Assembly (NCBI GenBank): GCA_029243145.1
Contig: JAQWSQ010000132.1
Span: forward strand, 1-40,412
Direction: 5' to 3'
Source of the DNA: Planctomycetaceae bacterium
GTDB taxonomy: Bacteria > Planctomycetota > Planctomycetia > Planctomycetales > Planctomycetaceae
Length of the DNA stretch: 40,412 bases
The stretch's first letter is position 1; each line of letters begins with the position of its first letter. A program made the position numbers and the translations under genes. The notes beneath the pieces were generated by a model, which saw only the letters and a list, made by a program, of their open reading frames with translations, was not told where the DNA came from and searched no databases. This document shows positions 15,804 through 25,148 of this stretch, piece after piece.

Positions 15804-17387
15804 GTGAGTGAATTGTTGTTCGATATTTTAATTCGCAATGGCACCGTGATTGACGGAACCGGTTCTCCCCGTTGCCAAGCCGACGTGGGTCTTTCGCAAG
15901 ATCGCATTGCCGCCATCGGTGATCTTTCTGCCGCTAAGGCAACGACCATCATCGATGCGACCGAAAAAATAGTCGCTCCAGGTTTTATTGATGTCCACAA
16001 TCATACCGATGGCTGGTTGCTGAAAACCGAACAACTTGCCGCCAAAACGATGCAAGGCATTACAACCGAAGTGATCATGGCCGATGGCATTTCTTATGCC
16101 CCGGTGAATGATCAAACGGCGCTCGAATGGACGTTTTATCTGCGTGCGTTAAATGCTCTGCGGCTTGATGAATATCGAGGTTGGCGATCATTGGGCGATT
16201 ATCTGGAGTTCGCTGACGGCAAAAACGTGCAGAACTTTATTCCCCATGTGCCCTACGCCAACGTGAGATCGTTAGCGTGCGGATTTGGACGACAAGCGGT
16301 TGATGATTTTCAAATGCGACAAATCTGCGGCGAGATTCGAGACGGAATGGAGGCGGGAGCCGTCGGTCTCTCAACTGGTCTCGATTACATCGCACAATGC
16401 TTTTCGACGACCGATGAGCTAGTCCGTGCTTGCGAAGCCATCGCACCGTACAACGGTTTGTATGTCACACATATGAGATACAAAACCGGGATCATGAACG
16501 GCTTAAAGGAAGCGGTTGAGATTGGGCGGCGAGCCGGTGTTCGGGTCCATATCTCTCACATGAAAGGACTCTCGCAAGACGATATTGAGCCGATTCTCGA
16601 ATACATCGATACCGTCGCACGTCACGAAGTTGATTTTTCGTTCGACGTGTATCCTTATCAACCCGGTTCAACGATGCTCAATTATTTACTCCCTTATGAG
16701 GTTTGGGAAGATGGGCCTTTGGCGGCGATCACTAAAATGCGCGAACCCGTCATCAAGGCGAAGTTTGCCGAGGGACTCAAACTGTACAGCCTCGATCTCG
16801 ATCATATCCGCATCGCTTGGGTGGCCAGTAAAGAGAACTCCATCCATCAAGGAAAGACACTTGCTCAATATATCGCCGATATGGATTTACCGCCCGAAGA
16901 AGCACTCTTTCGATTGTTACTGGAAGAAGGGTTGGCGGTTTTATTGGTGTTTGATCAAGGAGATGACCGGCTCATTGAACCGTTTTTGAAGCACGACTTA
17001 TACATGATGGGTTCCGATGGAATCTATCACGACAATGCTCACGTCCATCCGCGAGTCTTCGGATCAACGGGCCGACTTTTGGGGCCGCTCGTAAGAGATC
17101 GCAAGTTGTTTTCTCTGGAAGAGACCGTCCACAAAATGACCGGTGTTTCGGCAACACGCTTCGGGCTGACTGATCGTGGTGTCTTGCGAGAGAATGCGTT
17201 CGCAGATGTCGTGGTTTTTGACGCAGAAACGATTTCTGATCGTGCGACTTACGCCGATCCTCAACAGACTTGTGTTGGTATCGAGCAAGTCATCGTCAAC
17301 GGATCAGTGATTGTTAAAGATTCTCGACCACTTGTGGTGAATGGCGAGCGACAACCCGGACGTGCGTTGAAATATTCTGCGTCCTGA
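15804..17387 (+). CDS. N-acyl-D-amino-acid deacylase family amidohydrolase
   Basis: A 527-residue metal-dependent amidohydrolase resembling D-aminoacylases, which release D-amino acids from N-acyl or peptide-linked forms in the cytoplasm. Motifs: the RNGTVIDGTG start, metal-binding HxH in GFIDVHNHTDGW (about residues 66-70), the metal His in VTHMRY and HISHMKG, the DVYPYQPGST region, and the late catalytic Asp in MGSDGIYHD. The C-terminus has the family pattern GVLRENAFADVVVFD and a beta-sandwich return. The start is GTG (15804); no ATG is available near the conserved N-terminus. It is divergent from gamma-glutamyltransferase, and both act on unusual amide bonds of amino acids. Dihydroorotase-like side activities cannot be excluded. 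Confidence 0.9.
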   Translation: MSELLFDILIRNGTVIDGTGSPRCQADVGLSQDRIAAIGDLSAAKATTIIDATEKIVAPGFIDVHNHTDGWLLKTEQLAAKTMQGITTEVIMADGISYAPVNDQTALEWTFYLRALNALRLDEYRGWRSLGDYLEFADGKNVQNFIPHVPYANVRSLACGFGRQAVDDFQMRQICGEIRDGMEAGAVGLSTGLDYIAQCFSTTDELVRACEAIAPYNGLYVTHMRYKTGIMNGLKEAVEIGRRAGVRVHISHMKGLSQDDIEPILEYIDTVARHEVDFSFDVYPYQPGSTMLNYLLPYEVWEDGPLAAITKMREPVIKAKFAEGLKLYSLDLDHIRIAWVASKENSIHQGKTLAQYIADMDLPPEEALFRLLLEEGLAVLLVFDQGDDRLIEPFLKHDLYMMGSDGIYHDNAHVHPRVFGSTGRLLGPLVRDRKLFSLEETVHKMTGVSATRFGLTDRGVLRENAFADVVVFDAETISDRATYADPQQTCVGIEQVIVNGSVIVKDSRPLVVNGERQPGRALKYSAS

Positions 17388-17428
17388 TTCGCCCTCGAGG
17401 AAACAACCCCAACAGACAAGACTAACCG

Positions 17429-18682
17429 TTAATTGTTGCCGTTGTCGTCAGCAGTCGAGTCTTGTCCTGCGTTTTCATCCGCAAAAATTGGCTCAATGGG
17501 TCGGCGGTCTGGATTACGGAAGAATTTGGGGAGGGAGTTTCCACGTTCCCGCAAGCACAGGGTCTGGCCCTGTGAGGAAACCAGATAGATACGATCTGTT
17601 AAACCGTTGGCGACTTTGAATTTGAATGATTTCAGGGGCAAACGGGCAGCCACCTTAGCTTTAGTCCCCGTTGCATCGAGAGACAGTAACAACATGTTAC
17701 CCAGACGATCAGCAGTGACGATGTAGTTTTCGGTCTTGGCGATGAAGGCATAGGATTCTGGCGATTCCCATTCGGTGATTCCGGTTCTTGCATTTAGGCA
17801 ATAAACAGTGCCGGCGACGGTACTGAGATAACAGCGATTATTGACAATTTGTGGTTGTGTGGTCACTGGTCCCCGTGCAATAAAGTCCCAGATGACCGTT
17901 CCACGCAAACTGTCGAGACAGTAGACGTGATGATCCTCGGTGCAGACATAGAGTTGTCCGGATTTTTCGACCATCGGTGCACTAATCGATCGATCCGTTG
18001 ACATCTGAAAAACCAATTTATCGTCCGCAGGTTGCACGCTATACATGATGCCGGTCTTGCTGGCGAATGTCAGTTGGTTATTGTAAAGGATGGGAGGGAG
18101 CTTGATGGGTTTCGAAGTGGCATGACGCCAAATCTGCGTCTGGATTGACCATTTGGGGAGCTTGTTCGCGTGATACAGTTGGTAAATTCTGGCAAGATCG
18201 TAGGCGTAGACTGACCCTTCTTGAGAGGCAATGTAGACACGTTCCTCGTCAGAAACCGGTCGGGCACCGGCTTGTTCCGCTAAGGCAATTTCCCACAGGC
18301 GGACGCCTTCCCATTTATCGACCGCATAAAGTCGGATTCCCGAAGTGACGAGAATAGTATCATCATTAGAAGTGAGTGGTAGTTGCGGACTATCGAGTCG
18401 CCCGACCAACTGCGCCCAGCGACGATCTCCCGTCTCACTGTCAAATGCAGAGATGAATCCGTTTTGCGATTGAATGTAGACCGTTTCTTCATCAATCGCT
18501 ACATTCATGACGCGATCACGGTCTTTATTCAAGACACCTTGCGACGACCATAGAATTTCCAAGCCGTAGCGATTTAACAATTGCTGCGAGGGGAGATTCA
18601 CCTGAGCATCGACTGTCGCCGTGGACAGGTTTATCAATCCTGCAACAATTAGGAGTGTCAGTGTACCGAGCCGAAACATCAT
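17429..18682 (-). CDS. PQQ-like beta-propeller exported protein
   Basis: A 417-residue protein with a signal peptide (residues 1 to about 26, cleaved near VDAQ) and repeated propeller blades of the PQQ/pyrrolo-quinoline type. Blade motifs with Trp/Asp/Gly spacing include ISAFDSETGDRRWAQ, YAVDKWEGVRLWE, VYAYDLARIYQ, VYCLDSLRGTVIWD and VYCLNARTGITEWE. About six or seven blades are likely. Such proteins in planctomycetes often act as scaffolds and do not bind PQQ; no enzyme activity can be inferred. The C-terminus is acidic (DENAGQDSTADDNGNN). It is divergent from the HEAT-like gene at 18973, with a 290-base gap. Function unknown. Confidence 0.85.
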   Translation of the reverse strand: MMFRLGTLTLLIVAGLINLSTATVDAQVNLPSQQLLNRYGLEILWSSQGVLNKDRDRVMNVAIDEETVYIQSQNGFISAFDSETGDRRWAQLVGRLDSPQLPLTSNDDTILVTSGIRLYAVDKWEGVRLWEIALAEQAGARPVSDEERVYIASQEGSVYAYDLARIYQLYHANKLPKWSIQTQIWRHATSKPIKLPPILYNNQLTFASKTGIMYSVQPADDKLVFQMSTDRSISAPMVEKSGQLYVCTEDHHVYCLDSLRGTVIWDFIARGPVTTQPQIVNNRCYLSTVAGTVYCLNARTGITEWESPESYAFIAKTENYIVTADRLGNMLLLSLDATGTKAKVAARLPLKSFKFKVANGLTDRIYLVSSQGQTLCLRERGNSLPKFFRNPDRRPIEPIFADENAGQDSTADDNGNN

Positions 18683-18972
18683 CTCTGGCCTCTTCTACAC
18701 GAAGGGAATTCAAAAATCAGGGAGTTTACATAGTCAAAGGTCGCATCTGTAATCATTCCCGTCGGGTAGAATCATCAAGATTTGACAGGATTCCCGGAAA
18801 AAGATTAGACGATAGGACGTTTGAACAAATACCGGGAGGTATTCATTTTAGGCAGACATTTCGGTGGAAAGCCAGTCTCGGTTCACTGGGAATGCCCTGA
18901 ACGACCGAATTCCCTTTGCTGATAGGCTCGCTCAACCGTTAAGATCGAAACAATCGGACAACAAATGAGGTC
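18683..18972. other. 290-base divergent intergenic region
   Basis: No gene is supported. It must hold the promoters of the PQQ-like gene (minus strand) and the HEAT-like gene (plus strand). A weak plus-strand candidate is TTGCTG (18916-18921), an 18-base spacer, then TAAGAT (18940-18945). Nothing else stands out. Confidence 0.35.
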
Positions 18973-18975
18973 ATG

Positions 18976-20301
18976 ATGCCAGATCGTCTTGTAATACCAC
19001 TGATCGTAATTTTCCTATTCGGGATGGAATGGGGAACGGCAGAACTGCGCGCCGATGTCATTCGTTTGAAAAACGGAGGAGAGATTCGCGGTACGATGGA
19101 TCGTCAAAAAGCATCCCGCGAAAACACGCCGCTCGACATTGTTTCCCTCAGTGGTATTCAGATGAGAATCGCTCGAGAAGATGTGGAGTTTTTCGTTTTT
19201 CGTTCTTCGCGTGTAGAAGAATACGAAACACGCGAACGGCAAGCATTCGATAGCGCCGAAGATCATTGGGATCTGGTAATGTGGTGTGTAAGAAATCAAC
19301 TCGAAAAACAAAAACAACATCACCTGGAACAAGTTGTTCGGCTTTCCCCCAATCACGAACGCGCCCGAAAAATGCTCGACCATGTGAAGCATCGGGGAGA
19401 CTGGATGCCTCAAGAAGAGATGATGTCCCGGAAGGGATACGTGAAGCACCAAAATCGATACATCACGATGCAAGAAATGGCGTTGATTTCTGCTAAAGAA
19501 GAACAGCAGGAAGTGAATCAGGAATGGTTCGATCAGATGAAGCGTTGGAAAGCGGCGTTGTACAGTAAAACCCAAGATGATTCTCAAGCAGCATTGACCG
19601 AGTTACAGGCGTTGAGAGATCCCGATGCTGTTCCTGCGTTGGTGAAAATATTCGCCTTTCACCCGGATCAGGCAGCTCGTGTATTGATGCTCGATATTCT
19701 GGATGCGATTGATGCTCCTGACGCGAAAGCAGCGATCGCAAGGCAAGCATTATTTGATGACAGTTCTCAGTTGCGGAATCAGGCGCTCGGTTTCATTCCG
19801 AATTCGTATCGCTTTCAAGCCAATCAACTTTATCTCGAGCACTTATCTCATAGTGACAACAAAATTGTGAATCGAGCCGCCCGCGGTTTGGAAGAAATCG
19901 GTACTGAAGAATCGATTCCGCATTTGGTCGATGCCCTCATCACTTCTCACACATACATAGTGCAAGTTCCTTATCGTGAAGGAGTGACGTTTGCCGCTAA
20001 TGGTTCGAACAATGGACAACTGGGGTCGGGTGTGCTGCCTGCAGAAATTGAATTGCTTGCCCGTACCGGACAGTTGCCTTTTGGTGTGCAGATCAACGAA
20101 CCACTCGGAATCCCCTCGCAAGCGGGCGTGAAATGGAAACCGGTGAAAGTTCACCGCAATTTGAAAAACTCGACAGTTTTAGCCACTCTGACAAAATTGA
20201 CCGAGGAGGATTTCGGGTACGATCAAAGGTCATGGCGGTTATGGATGGCGGCTCAAAAAAACCATGGAAGGTCACTTTTCACAGCCGACCCTGCGAGTTA
20301 A
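18976..20301 (+). CDS. Exported HEAT-repeat-like protein of unknown function
   Basis: A 441-residue protein with a signal peptide (hydrophobic residues 6-20, cleaved near LRADV). The first domain (about 27-75) reads [13 protein letters not shown] then VEFFVFR, a small beta-rich domain common at the N-terminus of planctomycete exported proteins. Residues 85-200 are helical and highly charged ([18 protein letters not shown]). Residues 200-310 contain HEAT/PBS-like repeats ([59 protein letters not shown]). The C-terminal 100 residues are unclassified. ATG 18976 is preferred to the adjacent ATG 18973, since GAGG (18967-18970) is then 5 bases away. Probably a scaffold; function unknown. Confidence 0.8.
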   Translation: MPDRLVIPLIVIFLFGMEWGTAELRADVIRLKNGGEIRGTMDRQKASRENTPLDIVSLSGIQMRIAREDVEFFVFRSSRVEEYETRERQAFDSAEDHWDLVMWCVRNQLEKQKQHHLEQVVRLSPNHERARKMLDHVKHRGDWMPQEEMMSRKGYVKHQNRYITMQEMALISAKEEQQEVNQEWFDQMKRWKAALYSKTQDDSQAALTELQALRDPDAVPALVKIFAFHPDQAARVLMLDILDAIDAPDAKAAIARQALFDDSSQLRNQALGFIPNSYRFQANQLYLEHLSHSDNKIVNRAARGLEEIGTEESIPHLVDALITSHTYIVQVPYREGVTFAANGSNNGQLGSGVLPAEIELLARTGQLPFGVQINEPLGIPSQAGVKWKPVKVHRNLKNSTVLATLTKLTEEDFGYDQRSWRLWMAAQKNHGRSLFTADPAS

Positions 20302-20345
20302 GGTCAACTTAAGTTTTGAATTTGTGTCTGTTCATTTCATCCTAC

Positions 20346-20349
20346 GGAG
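20346..20349 (+). promoter_or_regulatory. Ribosome binding site GGAG deciding a GTG start
   Basis: GGAG is seven bases before GTG 20357. It supports this start over the longer open frame from 20264, which would overlap the end of the preceding gene in a different frame. Confidence 0.6.
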
Positions 20350-20356
20350 CTTCTCG

Positions 20357-21202
20357 GTGAGTGATTCTCTGCCCCCATTGACGTCCCGTGATCTGAGAGA
20401 ATGGTTGACGGGTTGGCAAATGGCAGGAGTGACACAGCTTCCCGAAGTCGAACTGCCGGAAATGGAATTACGAACGGAGCAAGAACCTCCGGCTCCTCAA
20501 CTAGCTCCAATGGTTCTGAATACAGATTCAGAAGTGGAGTCAGAGGAGCCTATTATCTCTGCACCTAGTGATATTCCTGACGACCCATCCCCGGATTCAC
20601 CCTCAACTCCTGAAACAATCATGCCTCCCGCAAATCAAAAAGCTGCCTTGTCTCGTCTCGCCAAAAAAGTAGCCGAGTGTACTCGCTGTCAGGAACTTGC
20701 CTCGACTCGCACTCAGACGGTGTTTGGAGTTGGCGATCCGAACGCGAAGATCATGTTTATTGGGGAAGCGCCCGGTGCGGATGAGGATGCTCAGGGAGAA
20801 CCGTTTGTCGGTCGTGCGGGGAAGCTGTTGACCAAAATCATTGAAGCCTGCGACATGCAACGAGAGGAGATTTACATCTGTAATATCTTGCGCTGTCGTC
20901 CTCCTGGAAATCGAAATCCCAGCCCGGAAGAAGCGTCTCATTGTCGAGAATATTTGGATAAGCAAATCAAGATTGTGAATCCCGAATATATTGTCTGTTG
21001 GGGATCGGTGGCTGCCAAAAATCTGCTCGACTCCGAAACCCCCATTGGGAAAATGCGTGGCGAATTCTATGAGTACGCAGGCGCCAAAGTGCTCTGCACC
21101 TACCATCCGTCCTATCTGTTGAGAAACCCACCGGCCAAGAAATTTGTGTGGGAAGATATGCAGTTACTGTTTGCCGATATGGGAATCACGTTGAAATCTT
21201 AG
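20357..21202 (+). CDS. Family 4 uracil-DNA glycosylase (Fe-S)
   Basis: A 281-residue DNA repair enzyme that removes uracil from DNA. The catalytic core starts near residue 95. Signatures: [20 protein letters not shown] (motif A, 137-156), [15 protein letters not shown] near 174-188, and [12 protein letters not shown] (247-258, motif B). Four cysteines, C108, C111, C180 and C196, fit the Fe-S cluster ligands of families 4 and 5. The first 95 residues form a Pro/Glu-rich, probably disordered extension not needed for catalysis in other members. The start is GTG with a GGAG site. It is convergent with the adenylate kinase gene, with only 12 bases between the stops. The core assignment is firm. 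Confidence 0.93.
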   Translation: MSDSLPPLTSRDLREWLTGWQMAGVTQLPEVELPEMELRTEQEPPAPQLAPMVLNTDSEVESEEPIISAPSDIPDDPSPDSPSTPETIMPPANQKAALSRLAKKVAECTRCQELASTRTQTVFGVGDPNAKIMFIGEAPGADEDAQGEPFVGRAGKLLTKIIEACDMQREEIYICNILRCRPPGNRNPSPEEASHCREYLDKQIKIVNPEYIVCWGSVAAKNLLDSETPIGKMRGEFYEYAGAKVLCTYHPSYLLRNPPAKKFVWEDMQLLFADMGITLKS

Positions 21203-21214
21203 AACATGGACAAG

Positions 21215-22405
21215 TTATCCGCGGCGGATTTCCGAACTCTTGAAGTGAACCTGAACCCGATAAACGAACTTGATCAAATGCTCGATGTCGCCGGTTTCCA
21301 TGTCGACTCGAAGCGGTATATCGCGGATCACTTTATCGATCACTGCATGATAACCTCGCTCGGAAAAAATATCGATCAACATGGTTAAGGCGAGTGGATC
21401 TTCGAAAATAGGGTCTTCAGAATTGACCACAGCTCGACCCGACAAGGCGTGCCTTAAGATGATCGGCATGAATTTTTCGTGGAGGATATTGACGATTTTC
21501 ACGAACATTTGCTGGTGTTCGATCACATACGAATCGAGTCGTTTGACGAGTTCCTGTCGTGCGTGACGGACAATCTCTTCGGCGAGTGGTAATTTGCGGA
21601 CCGTTTCAAAAGTACGCGGATCGAGTTCTAACGAGCTTTGGTATTGAAGTTCTTTCAGGATGTTCTCTTCCACTTCGAGAACGTTACCTTCAGCGTTCAC
21701 ATAGTGGTAGTGATAAATCTCTTTGAGCGAAGTGAGTGCGTCCCAAGTTTGTTCTTTAAAAACCCGATAACGACGGCGAGCGGTGGCAGGATTCAGATCG
21801 GTTTCGCGCACCGGTAATAATATTCCGACACCCGTTTCTTCAACTTCCTGATTATGAATCGCGGCTTCTTCCCCACGTTTAATTTGCCGTTCGATACTGG
21901 TCTTTTCGCTGATGAAGAGAACCATTGCGTGAATCGTTGGTTGGCGAAAGTGAATCGCCATCGGAGTCTCGCGATACTCTTTATGAAGCTCATTGATTTT
22001 CGTGACCAGCAGTTTCAAACATTCGACCTGGACACGAGTTCGTGGGAATCCATCAAGGACGGCGCCGTCTCGAAAATCTTCCTCCAGCAACTTTCGTAGA
22101 ACAATACTGACGGCTTCTTTATCGCCGACCATCGAGCCTCGATTTTTGAGAGCCTGCATCTCTGGCGTGTCCAGCAATGAGCTGACAACAATCGGCTGAC
22201 AGGTGAGACCGCGCGCCTTCATGATGAACTGCGTATGTGTTCCTTTACCTGCGCCGGGAGCACCACCGAGTAGAATAAGCTCTTTGGGAAAACGTAGATT
22301 CGCATGACCAAGTTCTTCTTCCAGCGTTTCCCAAACGGTCGAGAAAATGACCTGGGCGTCTTTAATTTCTAGGTCAATTTGATGAGAATCAGTCGAGGGA
22401 GTCAT
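21215..22405 (-). CDS. Adenylate-kinase-like nucleoside monophosphate kinase with C-terminal extension
   Basis: A 396-residue protein, nearly twice the length of ordinary adenylate kinase. The kinase part spans about 38-255: P-loop GGAPGAGKGT (47-56), the motif DGFPRTR (118-124), and an NMP/LID region with RRRYRVF (211-217). The lid is not the canonical zinc or short form and carries an acidic stretch (EEAAIHNQEVEET). Residues 256-396 form a separate, mostly helical domain (HARQELVKRLDSYVIEHQQM onward) that I do not recognise. It probably phosphorylates AMP or another NMP; substrate is not certain. It stands alone on the minus strand between the convergent uracil-DNA glycosylase gene and the large lipoprotein gene. 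Confidence 0.85.
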   Translation of the reverse strand: MTPSTDSHQIDLEIKDAQVIFSTVWETLEEELGHANLRFPKELILLGGAPGAGKGTHTQFIMKARGLTCQPIVVSSLLDTPEMQALKNRGSMVGDKEAVSIVLRKLLEEDFRDGAVLDGFPRTRVQVECLKLLVTKINELHKEYRETPMAIHFRQPTIHAMVLFISEKTSIERQIKRGEEAAIHNQEVEETGVGILLPVRETDLNPATARRRYRVFKEQTWDALTSLKEIYHYHYVNAEGNVLEVEENILKELQYQSSLELDPRTFETVRKLPLAEEIVRHARQELVKRLDSYVIEHQQMFVKIVNILHEKFMPIILRHALSGRAVVNSEDPIFEDPLALTMLIDIFSERGYHAVIDKVIRDIPLRVDMETGDIEHLIKFVYRVQVHFKSSEIRRG

Positions 22406-22623
22406 AAGTCGTCAGTCTGTCGCGAGAGAGAATATGAGTCGCAATATTTTCTGTTTTACTCGATCAGCTATCCAGAATATAGCGCACCCCTCGACAATTC
22501 TTGACCTTCTTGAGACCAATTTCTTTCATTCCCTAAGGAGTTTCGAAGAAGATCGTCTCAAGAAAAGACAGTGCATCAGGGAGACGTCGTCTTCCGGTAC
22601 TTCAAATGCGAATGGGAACCACT

Positions 22624-24795
22624 TTAGTTCTGCGAAACAGCCGGGGATTTTGCCGGTTTTAGAAACACTTCCGGGTCGGGAATACGAACCGTGAGAATTT
22701 CGACAACGAATCCTCCTCCTCCACCACCGCCATCGTAACTTCCCGGGTCCGAAAAACCATCTGTGGGTGCAGAGGACTCGAACGAATTCGCAGGTTGTCG
22801 ACCAGGTTCTTCAATCGATTTACGAGAGTTATTCCGAGTGAGCAGAACATCCTGAGAGTACAACTCATCACTCCCTCGATTTGTTCCCGAGGATTCCATC
22901 CACATTCCATTCTTATTCAGGACCGTGAAGACGTTTTCGTTGCGAAGTGCAGAGCGGTAGTGTTTCACAATCGCTTCACCCTCTGCTGCTGTGAGCGAAT
23001 TCAGTTCGATGCGAACATAATTCACCGTTGTCTTATCGGGCTGTGGTTTTTTCGGATCAGCACTTTGATGCCCGAGGACCAGTTCGAGATGCGAACCTAT
23101 TGTAATTTCTGCTTTTCGATGAAGTCGAACATCGAGTTGCTTTTCGTCACTCGCGGGAAGTGATCCTGTTGATGCGGCGATTTGCATTCGATCCATCAGA
23201 CCAAGCATCATGTGCTCAGTCGCTTTGAACCATTCTCCTTTAGAATGTCTTTCGCGTGGATCACCTGCGGCTTCTCGTCGTCCACCCGTTTCACCCGCTC
23301 CTCCTTCGCCTCCCCCATAATCATCGTCGTTCGCTCCAGCGGTGTTGGCTTGTTCGTGCGGCAGAGACTTCAATGAGATCAATAAACCGGGATCTCTCAT
23401 AAACTTTTTGAAGGCGTCGTGTTTCACCAAGTCGACCGGGTTACGGGTCCAATCGTCCGACACCTTCCAGTTCTTCTCAAGAAACTGCTGAAATGCGTGT
23501 CGACTGGCAGTGGCAGGTAATTGACCAGCCAACATCACCAGATCTGGTTCACGCATTAAGGTGTCCGAAATGGTCAGTCGCTGCGCAATTTGATCAATCA
23601 TTTCAGGTGCCCAAAGGTAATTTTGTGCGGCGGTTGCTTGTTCTTGCGTATAATTTGGCAATCGAATATTTTGAGGGAGAGGGTTTCTGGCGGGTGGTTG
23701 GTTTCCTTCGTCTTTTTTCATCGGCTGGCCATCAGGCCCAATCTCTCCGCCACTCATTTCAGGTGACCCAGTTGGATATCCATAGTCACCTTGTCCGGGT
23801 TGAGGTTTGGGTGGACCTGCTTTTGATGTTTCCACGCCCATCATTCCGTCCATGACAGAGATCGCGTTTTTCCAATGCTCTTCCATCGAAATGTTTTGTA
23901 ATCGACGGCTGTCAAAATCTCCCTCGCCAGATCGAATCAGCTCTGGTTCAAGAATCGTTTGCCGCAAGATTTTTGCACCAGGATCTGAAGCTCCCTGGAT
24001 GTTCTGTAACAACGCCGTCATGATTTGTCTTGCTGTTTTCTCAGGTTCGATGGATAAAGTCAGCTTCCCCTCTAGTAAATTTCGGGCCGCTTGAAAACTC
24101 GTCAACGATTGAATTCCCATCAACGAATCGATCAAAGACTCTGCGATTTCGTCATCGGATTTCTTCGACTTGTTGGAGTTGGAGTTCGGTTGACCGTTAG
24201 CTCCCGGGTTGGCGTACATTTCTTCTTCCATCATAGGAGGCTCATAGGCTCCAGGATCTATGGAACCTTCTGGGTAGGCTCCTTCTCCGGGAGGATAACC
24301 TTCTGCCGATCCTTCTGCCGATTCCCCGGGATACCCGTTCGATCCTGCGCCATTCTTGGTTTGAGGTTTGGGAGGTTCGACGGGTGGCAGCTTCAAAATC
24401 TCCATCCACGCGACAATCTCTTCTGCGGCTTGATCCTCACCTCTGTGACTTTCGGTGTAGGATTTCAATGCGTCTTTGACCTTAAGATCGCGTTCTTCGA
24501 CGGCGGATGTGATCTCTTGGCTGGACCAAACGGTCGGGTCTTCGGGCCGAGGTGGTCGGGGAGGCGCGGCTGGCGAGGAGGCATTATTGCCTTCGGGGTT
24601 CATTCCCGACCCACCGGCTGAATCATAATTTTCGCTCGCCATTTCTGATTCGTAATCTGCTTCAGGCGTAGAGGGCGCACCGGGTGTGTTTTGAGATTGA
24701 TCGGTCGCTTGCTCGCTGGAATCGTCACCACATCCGGTGAACCAGAAGACCGCACAAAGTAACAATGCTGAAGAGCGAAGAGTGTGTGTCCGCAT
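22624..24795 (-). CDS. Large low-complexity lipoprotein of unknown function
   Basis: A 723-residue predicted lipoprotein with signal peptide and lipobox WFTGC (C22). Residues 25-205 are Pro/Gly/Ser/Glu-rich and disordered-looking (for example EGSAEGYPPGEGAYPEGS). Middle and C-terminal parts (about 210-650) contain recognisable helices and a conserved-looking segment around LLQNIQGASDPGAKILRQTI. Near the C-terminus a run of seven Gly (DGGGGGGG) is followed by FVVEILTVRIPDPEVFLKP. Part of the middle (RLHRKAEITIGSHLELVLG) looks like a folded domain. It matches no family I know. The longer frame to 24849 is rejected because ATG 24795 starts the signal peptide. A surface or periplasmic scaffold is a guess. 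Confidence 0.75.
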   Translation of the reverse strand: MRTHTLRSSALLLCAVFWFTGCGDDSSEQATDQSQNTPGAPSTPEADYESEMASENYDSAGGSGMNPEGNNASSPAAPPRPPRPEDPTVWSSQEITSAVEERDLKVKDALKSYTESHRGEDQAAEEIVAWMEILKLPPVEPPKPQTKNGAGSNGYPGESAEGSAEGYPPGEGAYPEGSIDPGAYEPPMMEEEMYANPGANGQPNSNSNKSKKSDDEIAESLIDSLMGIQSLTSFQAARNLLEGKLTLSIEPEKTARQIMTALLQNIQGASDPGAKILRQTILEPELIRSGEGDFDSRRLQNISMEEHWKNAISVMDGMMGVETSKAGPPKPQPGQGDYGYPTGSPEMSGGEIGPDGQPMKKDEGNQPPARNPLPQNIRLPNYTQEQATAAQNYLWAPEMIDQIAQRLTISDTLMREPDLVMLAGQLPATASRHAFQQFLEKNWKVSDDWTRNPVDLVKHDAFKKFMRDPGLLISLKSLPHEQANTAGANDDDYGGGEGGAGETGGRREAAGDPRERHSKGEWFKATEHMMLGLMDRMQIAASTGSLPASDEKQLDVRLHRKAEITIGSHLELVLGHQSADPKKPQPDKTTVNYVRIELNSLTAAEGEAIVKHYRSALRNENVFTVLNKNGMWMESSGTNRGSDELYSQDVLLTRNNSRKSIEEPGRQPANSFESSAPTDGFSDPGSYDGGGGGGGFVVEILTVRIPDPEVFLKPAKSPAVSQN

Positions 24796-25148
24796 GAAAT
24801 TGCCTGTTGAAGAGGGCCGTGATTCGAGTTCCACCAGAATGAGAAACACCAGAAAATATCGAAATTGCGTCAGGAAAACTCAGTATCATCTCCAATCAGT
24901 CTCTCATTTTGCTCCCCAAAACTCCAGATGTTTGTTCCTGATTTTCTCGCTGGCATCTGTTAATTTGGGAAATACAGGAGATTTATTGTCGTTGTCGGGT
25001 CGGTCTGTATTAATCCACTATTGCACACAGTCGTGATTGGATTACAGATTTTCCACAATATTCGTCGATGATAGTACTGTGGATGTCCATGAATTCGGCC
25101 TCCATTCCGGTTGAAAAACCTGTTTGTTTCGCGAGGTAGGGATTCCTG
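24796..25148. other. 353-base divergent intergenic region
   Basis: It separates the lipoprotein gene (minus) from the dolichol-kinase-like gene (plus). No ORF or RNA gene is supported. A weak promoter candidate for the plus-strand gene is TTGCAC (25021-25026) with TACAGA (25043-25048) at a 16-base spacer; neither is strong. A purine-rich GAGGTAGGG lies about 10 bases before ATG 25149 and could be its ribosome site. Confidence 0.4.

Noticed and set aside
20264-20356. Longer start for the uracil-DNA glycosylase
   Set aside because: It overlaps the end of the HEAT-like gene, and GGAG sits correctly before GTG 20357.
22700-22740. Triplet-repeat-like CCTCCTCCTCC / CCACCACCGCC tract
   Set aside because: It encodes the glycine run near the end of the large lipoprotein, so codon repetition explains it.
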